Below are positions 1-11,237 of a DNA stretch of 64,000 bases, piece by piece. The translations under genes and the position numbers were made by a program. Each line of letters begins with the position of its first letter. Position 1 is the stretch's first letter. The stretch covers positions 34,232,630-34,296,629 of the forward strand of contig NW_022145609.1 of NCBI RefSeq assembly GCF_000002235.5, in the 5' to 3' direction. Origin of the DNA: Strongylocentrotus purpuratus. Lineage: Eukaryota > Echinodermata > Echinoidea > Camarodonta > Strongylocentrotidae. The notes beneath the pieces were generated by a model. It saw nothing but the letters and a program-made list of their open reading frames with translations. It did not search any database and had not been told where the DNA came from.

Positions 1-266
1 TGTGGTACAATAAAGACGGAAAATGTCAAAATCAAGTGAAAATCAAACAAACAAAATGGCTTGGTTACATTTTGGACTCTACTTCGACTTTTTGATTTTG
101 CTGATTTTTTTTAATTTTAAAATATAGTTTTTTGATTTTTCTTTCTTTAATTTTAAATTTAAATTTTCATTAAATTTTTTTATTAATTTTTTGGAACAGC
201 CGCGCGCCACTCCAACTGACCGCATGCGCCACAAGTGGCGCGCGCGCCGCCAGTTGAGAAGGCCTG
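1..266. mobile_element. hAT-type non-autonomous element, 3' part (cut by window edge)
   Basis: This stretch matches 1677-1940 almost base for base, apart from two single-T length differences. It ends with AGTTGAGAAGGCCTG at 252-266, followed by CTCTAGAC, the same 8 bp that flanks the complete copy downstream. It is therefore the 3' part of a tandemly duplicated hAT insertion. No coding capacity is visible. Confidence 0.8.
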
Positions 267-426
267 CTCTAGACGTTATATGCGCTATACGTTTAGGTTT
301 GTTCTGAACATTGGTTGATATGCGCTCTATTAAGACCTTTTTAATGTCGGCTGCAAGAATTTTTGCACCCCGTATTCGATGAGGTATATAATAATCTACA
401 TTTCAGGTGAGTTTAAGCACATTTAA

Positions 427-613
427 AGACCCACTGCACTACTTGTAGCTACTTGCGCCCTCTATATAACAAACAATACCTAATCGGTGACCATTGGTCC
501 CCCATGATCCTCTTTTTCTTATGTTAACTGAGAGCTGAGTTGATGAGATAACCACCTGTCCAGTCACCTTGCAGGGCAGTCTAATCCCTCCTGTAAACTA
601 TGGCAGATAAGCT
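427..613 (+). mobile_element. TTAA-flanked MITE, family 1, copy 1 (187 bp)
   Basis: The element lies between TTAA at 423-426 and TTAA at 614-617. Removing it and one TTAA restores GCACATTTAAAGCAAGTGGG, the sequence of uninterrupted satellite units, for example near 3416-3436. Related copies are at 2101-2287, 11238-11429, 36591-36777 and, as a relic, 7147-7292. Terminal inverted repeats are very short. TTAA targets are used by piggyBac and Kolobok families; which one mobilised this is unknown. Confidence 0.8.
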
Positions 614-736
614 TTAAAGCAAGTGGGAATTAGCGGCGTATGTATTAAAATAAGACCTTTTTAATGTCGGCTGCTAGAAATTTTGGCACACCTATTCGAT
701 GAGGTATATAATAATCTACATTTCAGGTGAGTTTAA

Positions 737-1102
737 AGGTAAAGACCAGTTATGGTCATGCGATTGCATTGTGAAAGAAACGTTGTGGAATCGATCAGAA
801 AAGGTTGATCATCTAGCATCTAGCATCTGCAAGGTTCTGGAATCATCAAAATGATAAGAAATTTGGCCCATTCTTCGTAAAGTTACAAGCACTATACATA
901 GAAAGATGTATATAGGACTACCCTATATCTCTCAAAGACCATGAGAGAAACAAATTTACCAAATATATGAATTAGTAGGCGGTTTCCCGGCAAATTTTTT
1001 ATCATCATGTATTAGTCAAAACATATTCTTTCACATGATTGGTAATGAGAGCTTCCATTTCATTTTTTGAAATTGGGGCGTTTCCAATACTGGTCTTTAC
1101 CT
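737..1102 (+). mobile_element. TTAA-flanked MITE, family 2, copy 1 (366 bp)
   Basis: Perfect 14 bp inverted ends AGGTAAAGACCAGT / ACTGGTCTTTACCT are bounded by TTAA at 733-736 and 1103-1106. Excision restores the satellite sequence GAGTTTAAGCACATTTAAAG seen near 3411. Other copies are at 2411-2776, 4419-4785 (inverted) and a diverged one at 8105-8481. It has no coding capacity, so it is non-autonomous. Confidence 0.85.
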
Positions 1103-1389
1103 TTAAGCACATTTAAAGCAAGTGGGAATTAGCGGCGAATGTATTAAAGGCCGAAACCCCATTCACATACTCTCCGAGTTATTCGCTATTAACGAAAAAA
1201 AATTGTTCTTTTCATTGGTTGATATGCGCTCAAATAAAACCTTTTTAATGTCGGCTACTAGAATTTCTGCACCCTGTATTTGATGAGGTATATAATAATC
1301 TACATTTCATATAAGTTTCAGCACATTTAAAGCAAATGGGAATTAGCAACGAATGTATTAACCCCCACCCCCTTCTACACACTCTAGAC

Positions 1390-1940
1390 CAGGCCTTCTC
1401 AACTAGTTTATTAGAAGTGCCAAAACAAAAATGTATTGAGGTTGAAGTGCCAACCTGTATGTTTGGTGACTGTGATGCGAGGGAGCGTAGCCGATACCGG
1501 GTGGGGTACAGGGGGTGAAACCCCTGGAAGCTAGTGGATTTCAGGGCTTTTTAAAGGCCAAAATGTGGCATTTTTAACACCTTTCTATTCAATAAAATAT
1601 AAATCATAATTTCATATTGAAGTGAAATAATTAGTACAATTCCTGGGTAAATGGAAGTAAATTTATATGTAGTTAATGTGGTACAATAAAGACGGAAAAT
1701 GTCAAAATCAAGTGAAAATCAAACAAACAAAATGGCTTGGTTACATTTTGGACTCTACTTCGACTTTTTGATTTTGCTGATTTTTTTAATTTTAAAATAT
1801 AGTTTTTGATTTTTCTTTCTTTAATTTTAAATTTAAATTTTCATTAAATTTTTTTATTAATTTTTTGGAACAGCCGCGCGCCACTCCAACTGACCGCATG
1901 CGCCACAAGTGGCGCGCGCGCCGCCAGTTGAGAAGGCCTG
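1390..1940. mobile_element. Complete non-autonomous hAT element (551 bp)
   Basis: The termini are CAGGCCTTCTCAACT (1390-1404) and its exact reverse complement AGTTGAGAAGGCCTG (1926-1940). An identical 8 bp target duplication CTCTAGAC flanks both sides (1382-1389, 1941-1948). An 8 bp duplication and a CAG...TCTCAA-type end are established hallmarks of the hAT superfamily. The interior is T-rich with a GC-rich block (GCGCGCCGCC) near the 3' end. No transposase is encoded. Confidence 0.85.
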
Positions 1941-2100
1941 CTCTAGACGTTATATGCGCTATACGTTTAGGTTTGTTCTGAACATTGGTTGATATGCGCT
2001 CTATTAAGACCTTTTTAATGTCGGCTGCAAGAATTTTTGCACCCCGTATTCGATGAGGTATATAATAATCTACATTTCAGGTGAGTTTAAGCACATTTAA

Positions 2101-2287
2101 AGACCCACTGCACTACTTGTAGCTACTTGCGCCCTCTATATAACAAACAATACCTAATCGGTGACCATTGGTCCCCCATGATCCTCTTTTTCTTATGTTA
2201 ACTGAGAGCTGAGTTGATGAGATAACCACCTGTCCAGTCACCTTGCAGGGCAGTCTAATCCCTCCTGTAAACTATGGCAGATAAGCT
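2101..2287 (+). mobile_element. TTAA-flanked MITE, family 1, copy 2
   Basis: This copy arose by the tandem duplication of 427-613 and is essentially identical. TTAA lies at 2097-2100 and 2288-2291. Confidence 0.8.
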
Positions 2288-2410
2288 TTAAAGCAAGTGG
2301 GAATTAGCGGCGTATGTATTAAAATAAGACCTTTTTAATGTCGGCTGCTAGAAATTTTGGCACACCTATTCGATGAGGTATATAATAATCTACATTTCAG
2401 GTGAGTTTAA

Positions 2411-2776
2411 AGGTAAAGACCAGTTATGGTCATGCGATTGCATTGTGAAAGAAACGTTGTGGAATCGATCAGAAAAGGTTGATCATCTAGCATCTAGCAT
2501 CTGCAAGGTTCTGGAATCATCAAAATGATAAGAAATTTGGCCCATTCTTCGTAAAGTTACAAGCACTATACATAGAAAGATGTATATAGGACTACCCTAT
2601 ATCTCTCAAAGACCATGAGAGAAACAAATTTACCAAATATATGAATTAGTAGGCGGTTTCCCGGCAAATTTTTTATCATCATGTATTAGTCAAAACATAT
2701 TCTTTCACATGATTGGTAATGAGAGCTTCCATTTCATTTTTTGAAATTGGGGCGTTTCCAATACTGGTCTTTACCT
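2411..2776 (+). mobile_element. TTAA-flanked MITE, family 2, copy 2
   Basis: This is the duplicated counterpart of 737-1102, with inverted ends AGGTAAAGACCAGT / ACTGGTCTTTACCT and TTAA at 2407-2410 and 2777-2780. Confidence 0.85.
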
Positions 2777-3976
2777 TTAAGCACATTTAAAGCAAGTGGG
2801 AATTAGCGGCGAATGTATTAAAGGCCGAAACCCCATTCACATACTCTCCGAGTTATTCGCTATTAACGAAAAAAAATTGTTCTTTTCATTGGTTGATATG
2901 CGCTCAAATAAAACCTTTTTAATGTCGGCTACTAGAATTTCTGCACCCTGTATTTGATGAGGTATATAATAATCTACATTTCATATGAGTTTCAGCACAT
3001 TTAAAGCAAATGGGAGTTAGCAACGAATGTATTAACCTCCACCCCCTTCTATATTCTCTAGATGTTATATGCGCCAAACGTTTAGGTTTGTTCTGGACAT
3101 TGGTTGTTATGCGCTCAAATAAGACCATTTTAATGTCGGCTACTAGAATTTTGGCACCCCGTATTCCATGAGGTATATAATAATCTACAATTCATGTGAG
3201 TTTCAGCACATTTAAAGCGTATGGAAAATTAGCAACCACTGTATTAACCCCCATCCCCTTTATATTATTATAGAGGTTATATGCGCCATACGTTTAGGTT
3301 TGTTCTGGACATTGGTTGATATGCGCTCAAATAAGACCTTTTTAATGTCCGCTGCTAGAATTTGTGCATCCCGTATTCGATGAAGTATATAATAATCTAA
3401 ATTTCATCTGAGTTTAAGCACATTTAAAGCAAGTGGGAATTAGCAACGAATGTATTAACCCCACCCCTTCTATATACTCTAGACGTTATATGCGCCAAAC
3501 GTTTAGGTTTGTTCTTGACATTGGTTGATATGCTCGCAAATAAGACCTTTATAATGTCGGCTGCTAGAATTTGTGCACCCCGTATTCGATGTGAGTTTAA
3601 GCACATTATTTTAATGCAAGTGGGAATTAGCGGCGAATGTATTAAAGGCCGAAACACCATTCACCGATATACTCTCCACGTTATTCGCTACTGAAGAAAA
3701 TATTTGTTCTGGACATTGGTTGATATGCGCTCAAATATAACCTTTTTAATGACGGCTGCTAGAATTTCTGCATCCCGTATTCGATGAGGTATATAATAAT
3801 CTACATTTCATATGAGTTTCAGCACATTTAAAGCAAATGGGAATTAGCAACGAATGTATTAACCCCCACCCCTTCTAAATACTCTAGACGTTATATGCGC
3901 TATACGTTTAGGTTTGTTCTGGACATTGGTTGATATGCGCTGAAATAAGACCTTTTTAATGTCGGCTGCTAGAATT

Positions 3977-4414
3977 TTAGCGCTTTTCAGTACCAAAGGC
4001 CCTCTCAAAGCGCTTTACAGATTACCCGGTCATCAGATTCAGGCTTACCCGCACAAAATGTTATGAATGTAATCACAGTATGTCCTAATTACTATACTTA
4101 TATTTCTGAACATATTATGTTTCCACATTCTACAATCATGTGAGAAAAGCATCATTCATTGCAGCACAATTACAAGGGAACTGCTCATGAATGTTTCATG
4201 TCTTGATGTAACATAATCTTACATATTTTGCTCATTGTTATTCAGAAGGACACATTTATCAGCATTACTTTATGAACAATAAATTGGGGGTGAAGGCTTT
4301 AATCATCGAGATCTTTGGGGGACTTTCAGAGTGAACTGCTTTCCTTGTTCATAATTATGTTTAAGAATAAGAATATTGACATGCATGCTGTGTACAACGT
4401 CAGTAGTGATGGGC
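3977..4414. other. Unassigned AT-rich DNA after the satellite
   Basis: The satellite stops in the motif GCTAGAATTTTAG and continues into CTCTCAAAGCGCTTTACAGA. That motif resembles a GCGCTTTACA stretch near 54107, which suggests a dispersed repeat fragment. The rest shows no coding potential or clear repeat ends. Confidence 0.4.
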
Positions 4415-4418
4415 TTAA

Positions 4419-4785
4419 AGGTAAAGACCAGTATTGGAAACGCCCCAATTTCAAAAAATGAAATGGAAGCTCTCATTACCAATCATGTGAAAGAATATGT
4501 TTTGACTAATACATGATGATAAAAAAATTTGCCGGGAAACCGCCTACTAATTCATATATTTGGTAAATTTGTTTCTCTCATGGTCTGTGAGAGATATAGG
4601 GTAGTCCCATATACATCTTTCTGTGTATAGTGCTTGTAACTTTACGAAGAATGGGCCAAATTTCTTATCATTTTGACGATTCCAGAACCTTGCAGATGCT
4701 AGAAGCTAGATGATCAACCTTTTCTGATCGATTCCACAACGTTTCTTTCACAATGCAATCGCATGACCATAACTGGTCTTTACCT
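4419..4785 (-). mobile_element. TTAA-flanked MITE, family 2, copy 3 (inverted)
   Basis: The same 14 bp inverted ends as 737-1102 are present, with TTAA at 4415-4418 and 4786-4789, and the interior lies in the opposite orientation. It sits outside the satellite, so it is an independent insertion and confirms the family as mobile. Confidence 0.85.
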
Positions 4786-4789
4786 TTAA

Positions 4790-5478
4790 ATAATAAAAGG
4801 ATGTCCAGATTTTAACTACTGCAATGACTATATACAAGAATAAGACTCACTTAAATTATAAAAATGTAATGTTTTGTTGACTAGGCTGAAACTCGACTGT
4901 ACTTCAGCAACAACAGCATAACAATATTGAGGCAACTTGTCATACATTTCTTTAAAATCCTTCAAAATCTTTAAATGATTATTCTGCAATTGATGTATAA
5001 CATGACTTGTACTAATATTGCCCCATTCATGTTATCATACCATATAGTCACATAAACCCTAAATAGATTTTTGTAGGGGATGCTATTTTCTAGTTGCCTA
5101 TAGTAACCCGTCAACGGTGGGGTATATTTCCTTTGATGTCATGGGGGCATGTAATAATGGAACAGTACCTTACCATTTACAAAGAAACACAAAATCTGGA
5201 CAGCTGACTCAATGCACAGGGGTGGGGGAGGGGGTTGGATGGTTGATCAAAACAACAATAGAAGGGGGTGGGTGGAAGTTTTAAATTACTAACAATGGCC
5301 ATCGCTACGTGTGTGACTAAGTCAGATAATCCTCTTAAATTCACGCTATGAACGCTATTCAGATTGTGCTTGAAGCTTGCCTGAACAAAGCGCACATCCT
5401 GTAAAAGCTGATAAAAGTATATGATCGACCACCTGCAACCATCATAAAGATGAATTAACATTATTATGCCAATATTAA
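4790..5478. other. Intergenic/intronic DNA, no feature recognised
   Basis: AT-rich sequence with a short G-rich stretch near 5218-5236. No splice-flanked open frame or repeat terminus was identified on either strand. Confidence 0.4.
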
Positions 5479-5727
5479 CTACTTCAACTCGAACAGGAAA
5501 CGATACTCATTTCATCTGGTCCTGTCATTAAACAATTAAACAAGGATATCATTTCAAAATGGAATAATCTAGCTACCATCCCATGTAGTAGAAAGGCCAT
5601 CAGTCCATGTTTTTTAAAAACAAATCTTAAGAAATTTAGGGCATCCATGAGAGATATCTTTGACCCCAATGAATTATTATTCTACAGCTGCAGGGAGCTT
5701 TTGTTACAGGACATTAATTTGGGATAA
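5479..5727 (+). CDS. Unrecognised 82-codon open frame without a start codon (possible exon or relic)
   Basis: A plus-strand frame stays open from just after TAA at 5476-5478 to a stop at 5725-5727. It begins LLQLEQETILISSGP, continues through KWNNLATIPCSRKAISPCF and LKKFRASMRDIFDPNELLF, and ends in QDINLG. In AT-rich DNA an open frame of this length with mixed polar and hydrophobic residues is mildly suggestive. There is no initiating ATG near its start; a weak acceptor-like AACAG ends at 5495. No family was recognised. It may be a decayed transposon fragment, an exon, or chance. Confidence 0.25.
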   Translation, partial: LLQLEQETILISSGPVIKQLNKDIISKWNNLATIPCSRKAISPCFLKTNLKKFRASMRDIFDPNELLFYSCRELLLQDINLG

Positions 5728-6139
5728 CGAAAAAGTTCTCATATTGATTTGTAGGCTACTCGGTGGTAAAACATGATTTCTCACAGAATAATCAAAACAC
5801 TGAATATTCAATACTATACAAATAAATGCTATGTGTGTGCCACAATTTGGGTAGAAACTATAGCAGAGAATAAGCAAAGAAATTAGGAAAATTCAATAGT
5901 TTCTTTTACTGTCTATAATTATAATAAACATTTAGCTGAAACTTCCCTGGACATTGTTTGCATAATGATTATAACTCAGCTCTGGTATTTTTCATTCAGA
6001 TACTCTTTCAATTCTACTTAAAAATGCCAAATATTGCCAGACATTTAGTTCTGGCAACATTCCTTTTGTAGTTATTGGGCCTATGCTATACTAGAAATTA
6101 TTTCTGTACTCCTAAACTCAAATTAGTTACGGGATAGGA

Positions 6140-6690
6140 CACTATTAGTCTACTTTGATAGTGAGGAAGGAGAGAAGGGAGAAAATGAGACCGAGGAGCA
6201 TCATGAAGGAGAGGAATTAGGAGAAGGAGGATGAGGGTCCAAAAAGAAAGACTGGATTTAAAGGGAAGGGAAGGAGAGGAAGATAACAGGGAAGGGAATA
6301 TTTAGAAGAGTTTGTGATGAGGAGGAATTAAGGATGAGGAGCAGATGGAAGGAACGAGGACAGGGCGGGGCCCATGCAGCAGAGGAGGAGGAGTCAGAAG
6401 AAGAGGAGTTGGAAGATGAGGGGGGGGGGGGAGAGAAAAAAGAACATGAGAGGAAGAAGTATAGAATGAGTAGTATGTAATACGTTACTAGTATAGGGGA
6501 GAATGATAAACAATGAATGAGGTACAACAAGAGTCGAAGTTATACGAATGAGGATTTATAGTAACAGAAGAAGTTGAGAAAAGGAAGGAAAGGGAGAAAA
6601 GGTGAGAACTTGAGCTCGCTTGCAGGGAGGAGGAAGAAGAAAAGCAGGTGAGGAGGAGGAGGACAGATTTAAAGGCTAAGTCCACTCCAA
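6140..6690. repeat. Purine-rich block (GGA/GAA rich)
   Basis: The plus strand is strongly purine-biased over about 550 bp (GAGGAAGGAGAGAAGG, GAGGAGGAGGAG, a poly-G run near 6420-6430). Minus-strand frames made of Ser and Pro are translation artefacts of this bias. Homopurine tracts can form triplex DNA, but nothing here shows a function. Confidence 0.7.
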
Positions 6691-7146
6691 AAATAATTTG
6701 CTTTCAATAGATTTCAACAGGAGAAACAGAGCAAAACAAATTGAGCAAAATCAGATACTATATAAGGAAGTTATGATTTTTTTTAAGGGGATGAAAACTA
6801 GAACCATGAAAATCACTACACGAAATAATGGCCAATTGGGTTATCAGTTTGTGACTTCATTGCCTCACCATTATTTTTTTTCTTCAATTGCTTTATATTT
6901 TTTTAATCCCTTTATTTTTCCTTTTTATCCCCAAGAACTTGATTTCCCCATGCCTTTGCCTGAAGGTCATTGTATTATATTGCACGCATGGCATTTCACA
7001 AAATCTTTTATGAACTTTAAAGAATCGATAACTTTTGAATATTGTATATTCATAATCATTTATTTTTATATAAATAATTATCAAAATTCAAAGAAGGAGG
7101 AAGTAAGGAAGAGGAAAGAAGGAGGACTCGGTAAGAAAGGAGGGGG
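6673..7146. other. Possible relic of another TTAA-type MITE, then unassigned AT-rich DNA
   Basis: TTAA at 6669-6672 is followed by AGGCTAAGTCCACTCC and then by a stretch with AGATACTATATAAGGAAGTT. I recall similar TTAAAGG...AAGTCCAC starts in interspersed repeats of marine invertebrates, but no matching right end is visible. The 160-codon plus frame through this stretch is rich in Phe, Tyr and Ile and is probably not coding. Confidence 0.25.
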
Positions 7147-7292
7147 TACTTGCGCCCTCTATATAGCAAACAAGGCCTAATCGGTGCCTCTTAGTCCCCC
7201 ATCATGACCCCCTTTTCTTATGGTAATTGAGAGCTGATTTGATGAGATAACCACCTGTCAGTGACCTGGCAGGGAGGTCTAATCCCCCCTGG
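7147..7292 (+). mobile_element. Relic of TTAA MITE family 1
   Basis: The stretch from ACTTGCGCCCTCTATATAG to AGGTCTAATCCCCCCTGG is a diverged internal part of the family seen at 427-613 and 11238-11429. Both termini are missing or unrecognisable. Confidence 0.65.
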
Positions 7293-7572
7293 CCATACTA
7301 GTGCAGACGTGCGCATTCGATGGCTTATCTCTTTTCTTGATACTGAAACCATGCCATCAACGGTACAAATGCGGAAAGCGTCTTGTGACACTGATATAAA
7401 TTGCTTGCTTTTTTATTTTAGAGAAAAAACACCAACACAATCACGTTGGAATAATATTGCCCCCGCAATCCCCCCCCCCCCCCCGCCATCTTTTCCAGCC
7501 TGGCCCTTTTACCTTATAAGTTTCTTCATTGTTTAGCAAACTCGTTTTGTCCGGTTTGACTAATCTAGTACG

Positions 7573-7574
<2 letters not shown>

Positions 7575-7608
<34 letters not shown>

Positions 7609-7617
7609 TCTCTCTTT
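7575..7617. repeat. (TC)n microsatellite
   Basis: About 20 CT dinucleotides with one interruption. The serine/leucine frame across it is an artefact. Confidence 0.9.
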
Positions 7618-8104
7618 TCTACTTCTTCCCCATCAACTTTCTTCTGTCTCTGTTGTCGTTTTGTTCCGTTTTGCACTTTCGCTCTCCATCCTTTTGGATA
7701 TATCTTTCAATTCTCTCTTTTCATATATACATCAATCTATCTCTTTTGTAAATATAGGGCCCATGTTTTATTATTAAGCAATTAGCTATATTCCGTTTGA
7801 GGACCTTGCTCTAGGCAAGCCCAGCTTCCATGAGGTCTCCTCTTTCTTTCATATTATACACAGAACATGATCTTACATATAGGCCTAAGAGTTCTTTTTA
7901 GAATTTATTTTGTTAATGACAAGAGTTGTACATCAAAATATTGCACTTCAACTTATGTTTGTTATATAATCTGCTGCATGTTCCTGTTACTTTTTTTTGG
8001 AAATCCTGTGTAAAATGACGTTTGTGAAAGAAGAAATAAAATGAACTATTTTCTTCAATGATCTACTGCAGGGAGGGCCGTTTGAATTAATGAAACCATG
8101 TTAA

Positions 8105-8481
8105 AGAGAAGGTTGAGTTCTGGGAAGAGGTGAAAAATAATTTGTGAGCGTTACTCATTCTTATTATGCAAGTGTGGAAGAATATCAGATAAGACATGTT
8201 CCCTGAAAAGCATGGCTCTTCAAATGCCTTCATATTCTAAATATGCATGTAACATCGGGGGCCGGCTTTTTACGCCACGTGTTCGTGTAGTCCCATATAC
8301 ATCTTTTTGTGTACAGTGTTTGTAACTTTACCAAGACTTGGCCAAATTTCTTATCATTTTGATGATTCCAGAACCTTGCAATACACACAAATTCTTATAT
8401 GCTAGATGATCAACCTTTTCTGGTCGGTTCCACACCGTTTCTTTCACAATGCAATCGCATGACCAGAACTCAACTTCATCT
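8105..8481 (-). mobile_element. Diverged TTAA MITE related to family 2 (377 bp)
   Basis: It is bounded by TTAA at 8101-8104 and 8482-8485, with imperfect inverted ends AGAGAAGGTTGAGTTCTGG and CCAGAACTCAACTTCATCT. The interior from 8288 on is homologous to family 2 (GGCCAAATTTCTTATCATTT, TTTCACAATGCAATCGCATG). The ends differ from AGGTAAAGACCAGT, so this looks like a sub-family with altered termini. The 68-codon minus frame inside it also reads through this homologous DNA and is not taken as a gene. Confidence 0.7.
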
Positions 8482-8840
8482 TTAAGAGTGTTGCCGCCCC
8501 TGACTGAGTGATTCAACCGGCTTGAGGGATTCACCCCGTCCCCATCCTAGATGGATATTCGTATTATGTATGATTTACCATATGTGTGTATGGTATGTGC
8601 AGCTTAAAAATGAAAACAAAAACAAAAAGACGAACACAAAAATAAAAACAACGAGGAAAAAAGCAATGACCTATGCCAAAACTAAAAATCATGATGCACA
8701 AAACCTTTAAATAAAGTTGTATTTTCTGTAACTCATGCCAAGTATATTATATAAAGAGTGAAGAGGTCCCCTAGCGTCGAGTACCATAGCCTTGTAGTCA
8801 GGTCAGGGAAGAATGACTCTGATAAGTGACAGACTAGTGC

Positions 8841-10263
8841 CAGAGGCGGCGGAGCGACTTCCAAAGTGGGGGGGGGGGGACCAACAAAAAAGGGCACTTT
8901 CTGGAGAAAAAAAAGGGCACTTTCAAAGGGAAATCTCAAAGGGAAAAAATACAATTGTTTAAACATTGGTATATGCCCCTATATTGTGATTACATTATCG
9001 GGGATGATTTCAATATTTGTTTCTCTTTATACATCAAATAAGATACTGCTTAAGTATCATACTTTGCCGTTGTGTGTGATGGTCTAAAAATTTGCGAGCG
9101 AGGATTTTTTTGTTCAAGATTTGTGAGGTCGCAGTGCGATAAATTACATCTTATAAAGAGGAAGACCCCAATCTTGATGGAGTTATAAGCACATTCTCAT
9201 CACTGAAGACTGAAAAGATCTTTCATAAGTTACATAATTAAAACATTTATAACTACGAGCGAGCTTTGGGGGAAATTGCTTTTAATCGCTTGAAATTAGG
9301 GGCACGTTTAATGATGAGAGGAAAAGGGGACTCTTTTCGAAAGGGTTAAGACACTTATTAGCAAAGAAAAGGAGCACGTGTCAAAGTATAAAGGCTAATT
9401 ATCAGGGGTGAAAATGGGGCACTTCTTACACCTAAAAAAAGAGGCATGCATCAGGAATGAAAAGGAGATGGGCGTAAAAGAGGCACCAATCAGATTTTGA
9501 TAGGGGGCATTTATAAAAAGTGAAAAGGGGCATTTACGAAAAAGGGATAGGTTCTTTATTAGAAAGGAAATTGGGCACATATAATTATTAGAAGGGCAAT
9601 GTGAAGGGGAAGTGGCTCTTATTAAAAAGGAAAAGAGGCACATGTTAAAATAAACGGGCCACTTATCAAAGACGAAAAGTGGTGATTATGAGAAGGGGAA
9701 GGGGCACTTATAAGGAAATTAAGTATTTATTAGGAAGGAAAAGGGAGACGTGTCAAAATAAAAGGGGCATTCATAAGAGATGAAAAGAGCACTTATCAGG
9801 AGGGGAAGGGGTACTTGTCAAAGTAAAACGTGTATCTCTCAGAATTGAATAGGGTTAGTTATAAGAGATGAAAGAGGGCACTAATGAGAATGAAAAGGAA
9901 CTATTTTCATAGATGAAAAGGGGCATTTATGAGAAGGGAAAGGGGCTCTTTTTTAAATGAGGGCACTTATCATAAGAAAAAGAGGCACTTATTTAAAAGG
10001 AAAGGGGGCACATGTGAAAATGTAAGGTGCGCTTATCCAAGTTAAAAAGGGGATAATTAATAAAAGGGGCAGGTACACTTTAAAAAAATGAATAGAGGCA
10101 CTTGTCAAAGTAAAAGGGGCACTTTTGCTATGTAAAAAGTGGCAATTATCAATGTAAAAGGGGCACTTTTCCTATGTAACAAGGGGCACTTTTAGGGTAC
10201 TTGAAAAAGTGGGAGGGCACTGTGCCCCCCTGCCCCCCCCCCCCCCCGGGAGCGCCGCCTCTG
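8841..10263. mobile_element. hAT-type element filled with a GGGGCACTT array (1,423 bp)
   Basis: Inverted ends CAGAGGCGGCG (8841-8851) and CGCCGCCTCTG (10253-10263) are each followed inward by a poly-G or poly-C run. An 8 bp target duplication flanks it with one mismatch: ACTAGTGC (8833-8840) and ACTATTGC (10264-10271). CAGNGGCGG-type ends and 8 bp duplications fit hAT. The interior is a degenerate minisatellite of roughly 17-40 bp steps built on AAAAGGGGCACTTAT, with no transposase. Related truncated copies in the opposite orientation are at 23370-24015. Confidence 0.75.
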
Positions 10264-10271
10264 ACTATTGC

Positions 10272-11233
10272 ACATGCCAGTTCATGAAAAATACCCTTTC
10301 TGTACCCAATTCTGGGCCTTTTCAGGCTATACTCAACAGAAATAAGTCAATGAACCTTATTTCTGGGATGATCTCCACCCCAAAAATAAGGCGTTATCTC
10401 ATTAATTTGTCTCCCTCCAGAGAGAAAATTATGTCGTAGAACCTGTCTAGAAAGGTCACCTGTTTACAGTGGCAACTTTGTCTGTTTCCCTTGGCTTGGG
10501 TGCCTTAATGATAGACAGGTCTGACTGTATTTAGCCAACTGATCAATTTCTCTGATATAATTATTTCTTGCTCATGAACTTCATACACATACGCGCGCAC
10601 GTACATACTGGGCGTACGTACCGTATACTTGTGTACTGCAGTACAGTGCATGCAGTTCAGCGAGCTAGATTGTACGTGCATATTTTAAGCTTTAGAATAT
10701 ACGAAGAAGGTATCTCTCGCGATTAGAGGATCAAGAAGTCGCCTTATTTTCAACATTTCTGTGAAGGTTATTGGAAAGAAATAATTGTGACTAAAACATA
10801 AGAAACAGGTAAGCAGTTTTAGTTGAATCAGTTTTTATTATGATCCATTTATAAGAGTAATTCTAACGTTACATGTCTTGCATCAAAGATAATCGACGAC
10901 GCGATAACAACATCTTGAGCCTCCCGAACCTGCCGCAAGCTTGCCATGCCACTGCACATATAATTGATGGACGTGGCCGTGGCCGTGGAGCACCACCACT
11001 GCACTGGCGCTGGCACTGCAATATTAAACAACGAACCAAAGAGATACTTTGAACGAACAAGTCAAGGTTTCGTCCATTTTCTTGTAATATGAAAGTATTT
11101 ACATGTAAAGTAGGAATTAGTTGAGTTATCCGATAATAACATATATTGAAGGTCTTGATTAAATGTTGCAACTGAATTGAATAATGATATTTCCAATGCA
11201 TTTCAAACTAAGTTCAAGTTCAACTGTCTTAAC
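10272..11233. other. Unassigned DNA
   Basis: A CG- and TA-rich alternating stretch (ACACATACGCGCGCACGTAC) lies near 10590-10690, and a donor-like CAGGTAAGCAG occurs near 10807. No acceptor-flanked open frame was found. Minus-strand frames between 10849 and 11201 overlap each other and show no recognisable domain. Confidence 0.4.
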
Positions 11234-11237
11234 TTAA

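Larger units (their letters stand above)
267..3063 (+). repeat. 1,674 bp tandem segmental duplication (hAT plus satellite plus two MITEs)
   Basis: Positions 267-1389 and 1941-3063 are nearly identical, including both MITE insertions, and each is preceded by a hAT copy (1-266 and 1390-1940). The offset is 1,674 bp. The MITEs and the hAT must have been in place before the block duplicated, presumably by unequal exchange between ~210 bp satellite units. Confidence 0.85.
267..3976 (+). repeat. ~210 bp satellite array with nested insertions
   Basis: The unit starts at CTCTAGACGTTATATGCGC and runs through ATTGGTTGATATGCGCT, TTTTTAATGTCGGCTGCTAG and GAGGTATATAATAATC to a C-rich stretch before the next CTCTAGAC. 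Clean unit starts lie near 3056, 3268, 3477, 3672 and 3882, giving units of 195-212 bp. Earlier units are interrupted by MITEs and a hAT copy. The array breaks off near 3976 inside a unit. Short open frames here are repeat artefacts. Confidence 0.85.

Noticed and set aside
8328..8534. 68-codon minus frame reading CIVKETVWNRPEKVDHLA
   Set aside because: It lies in the body of a TTAA MITE whose other copies (737, 2411, 4419) contain the same DNA without an open frame of note.
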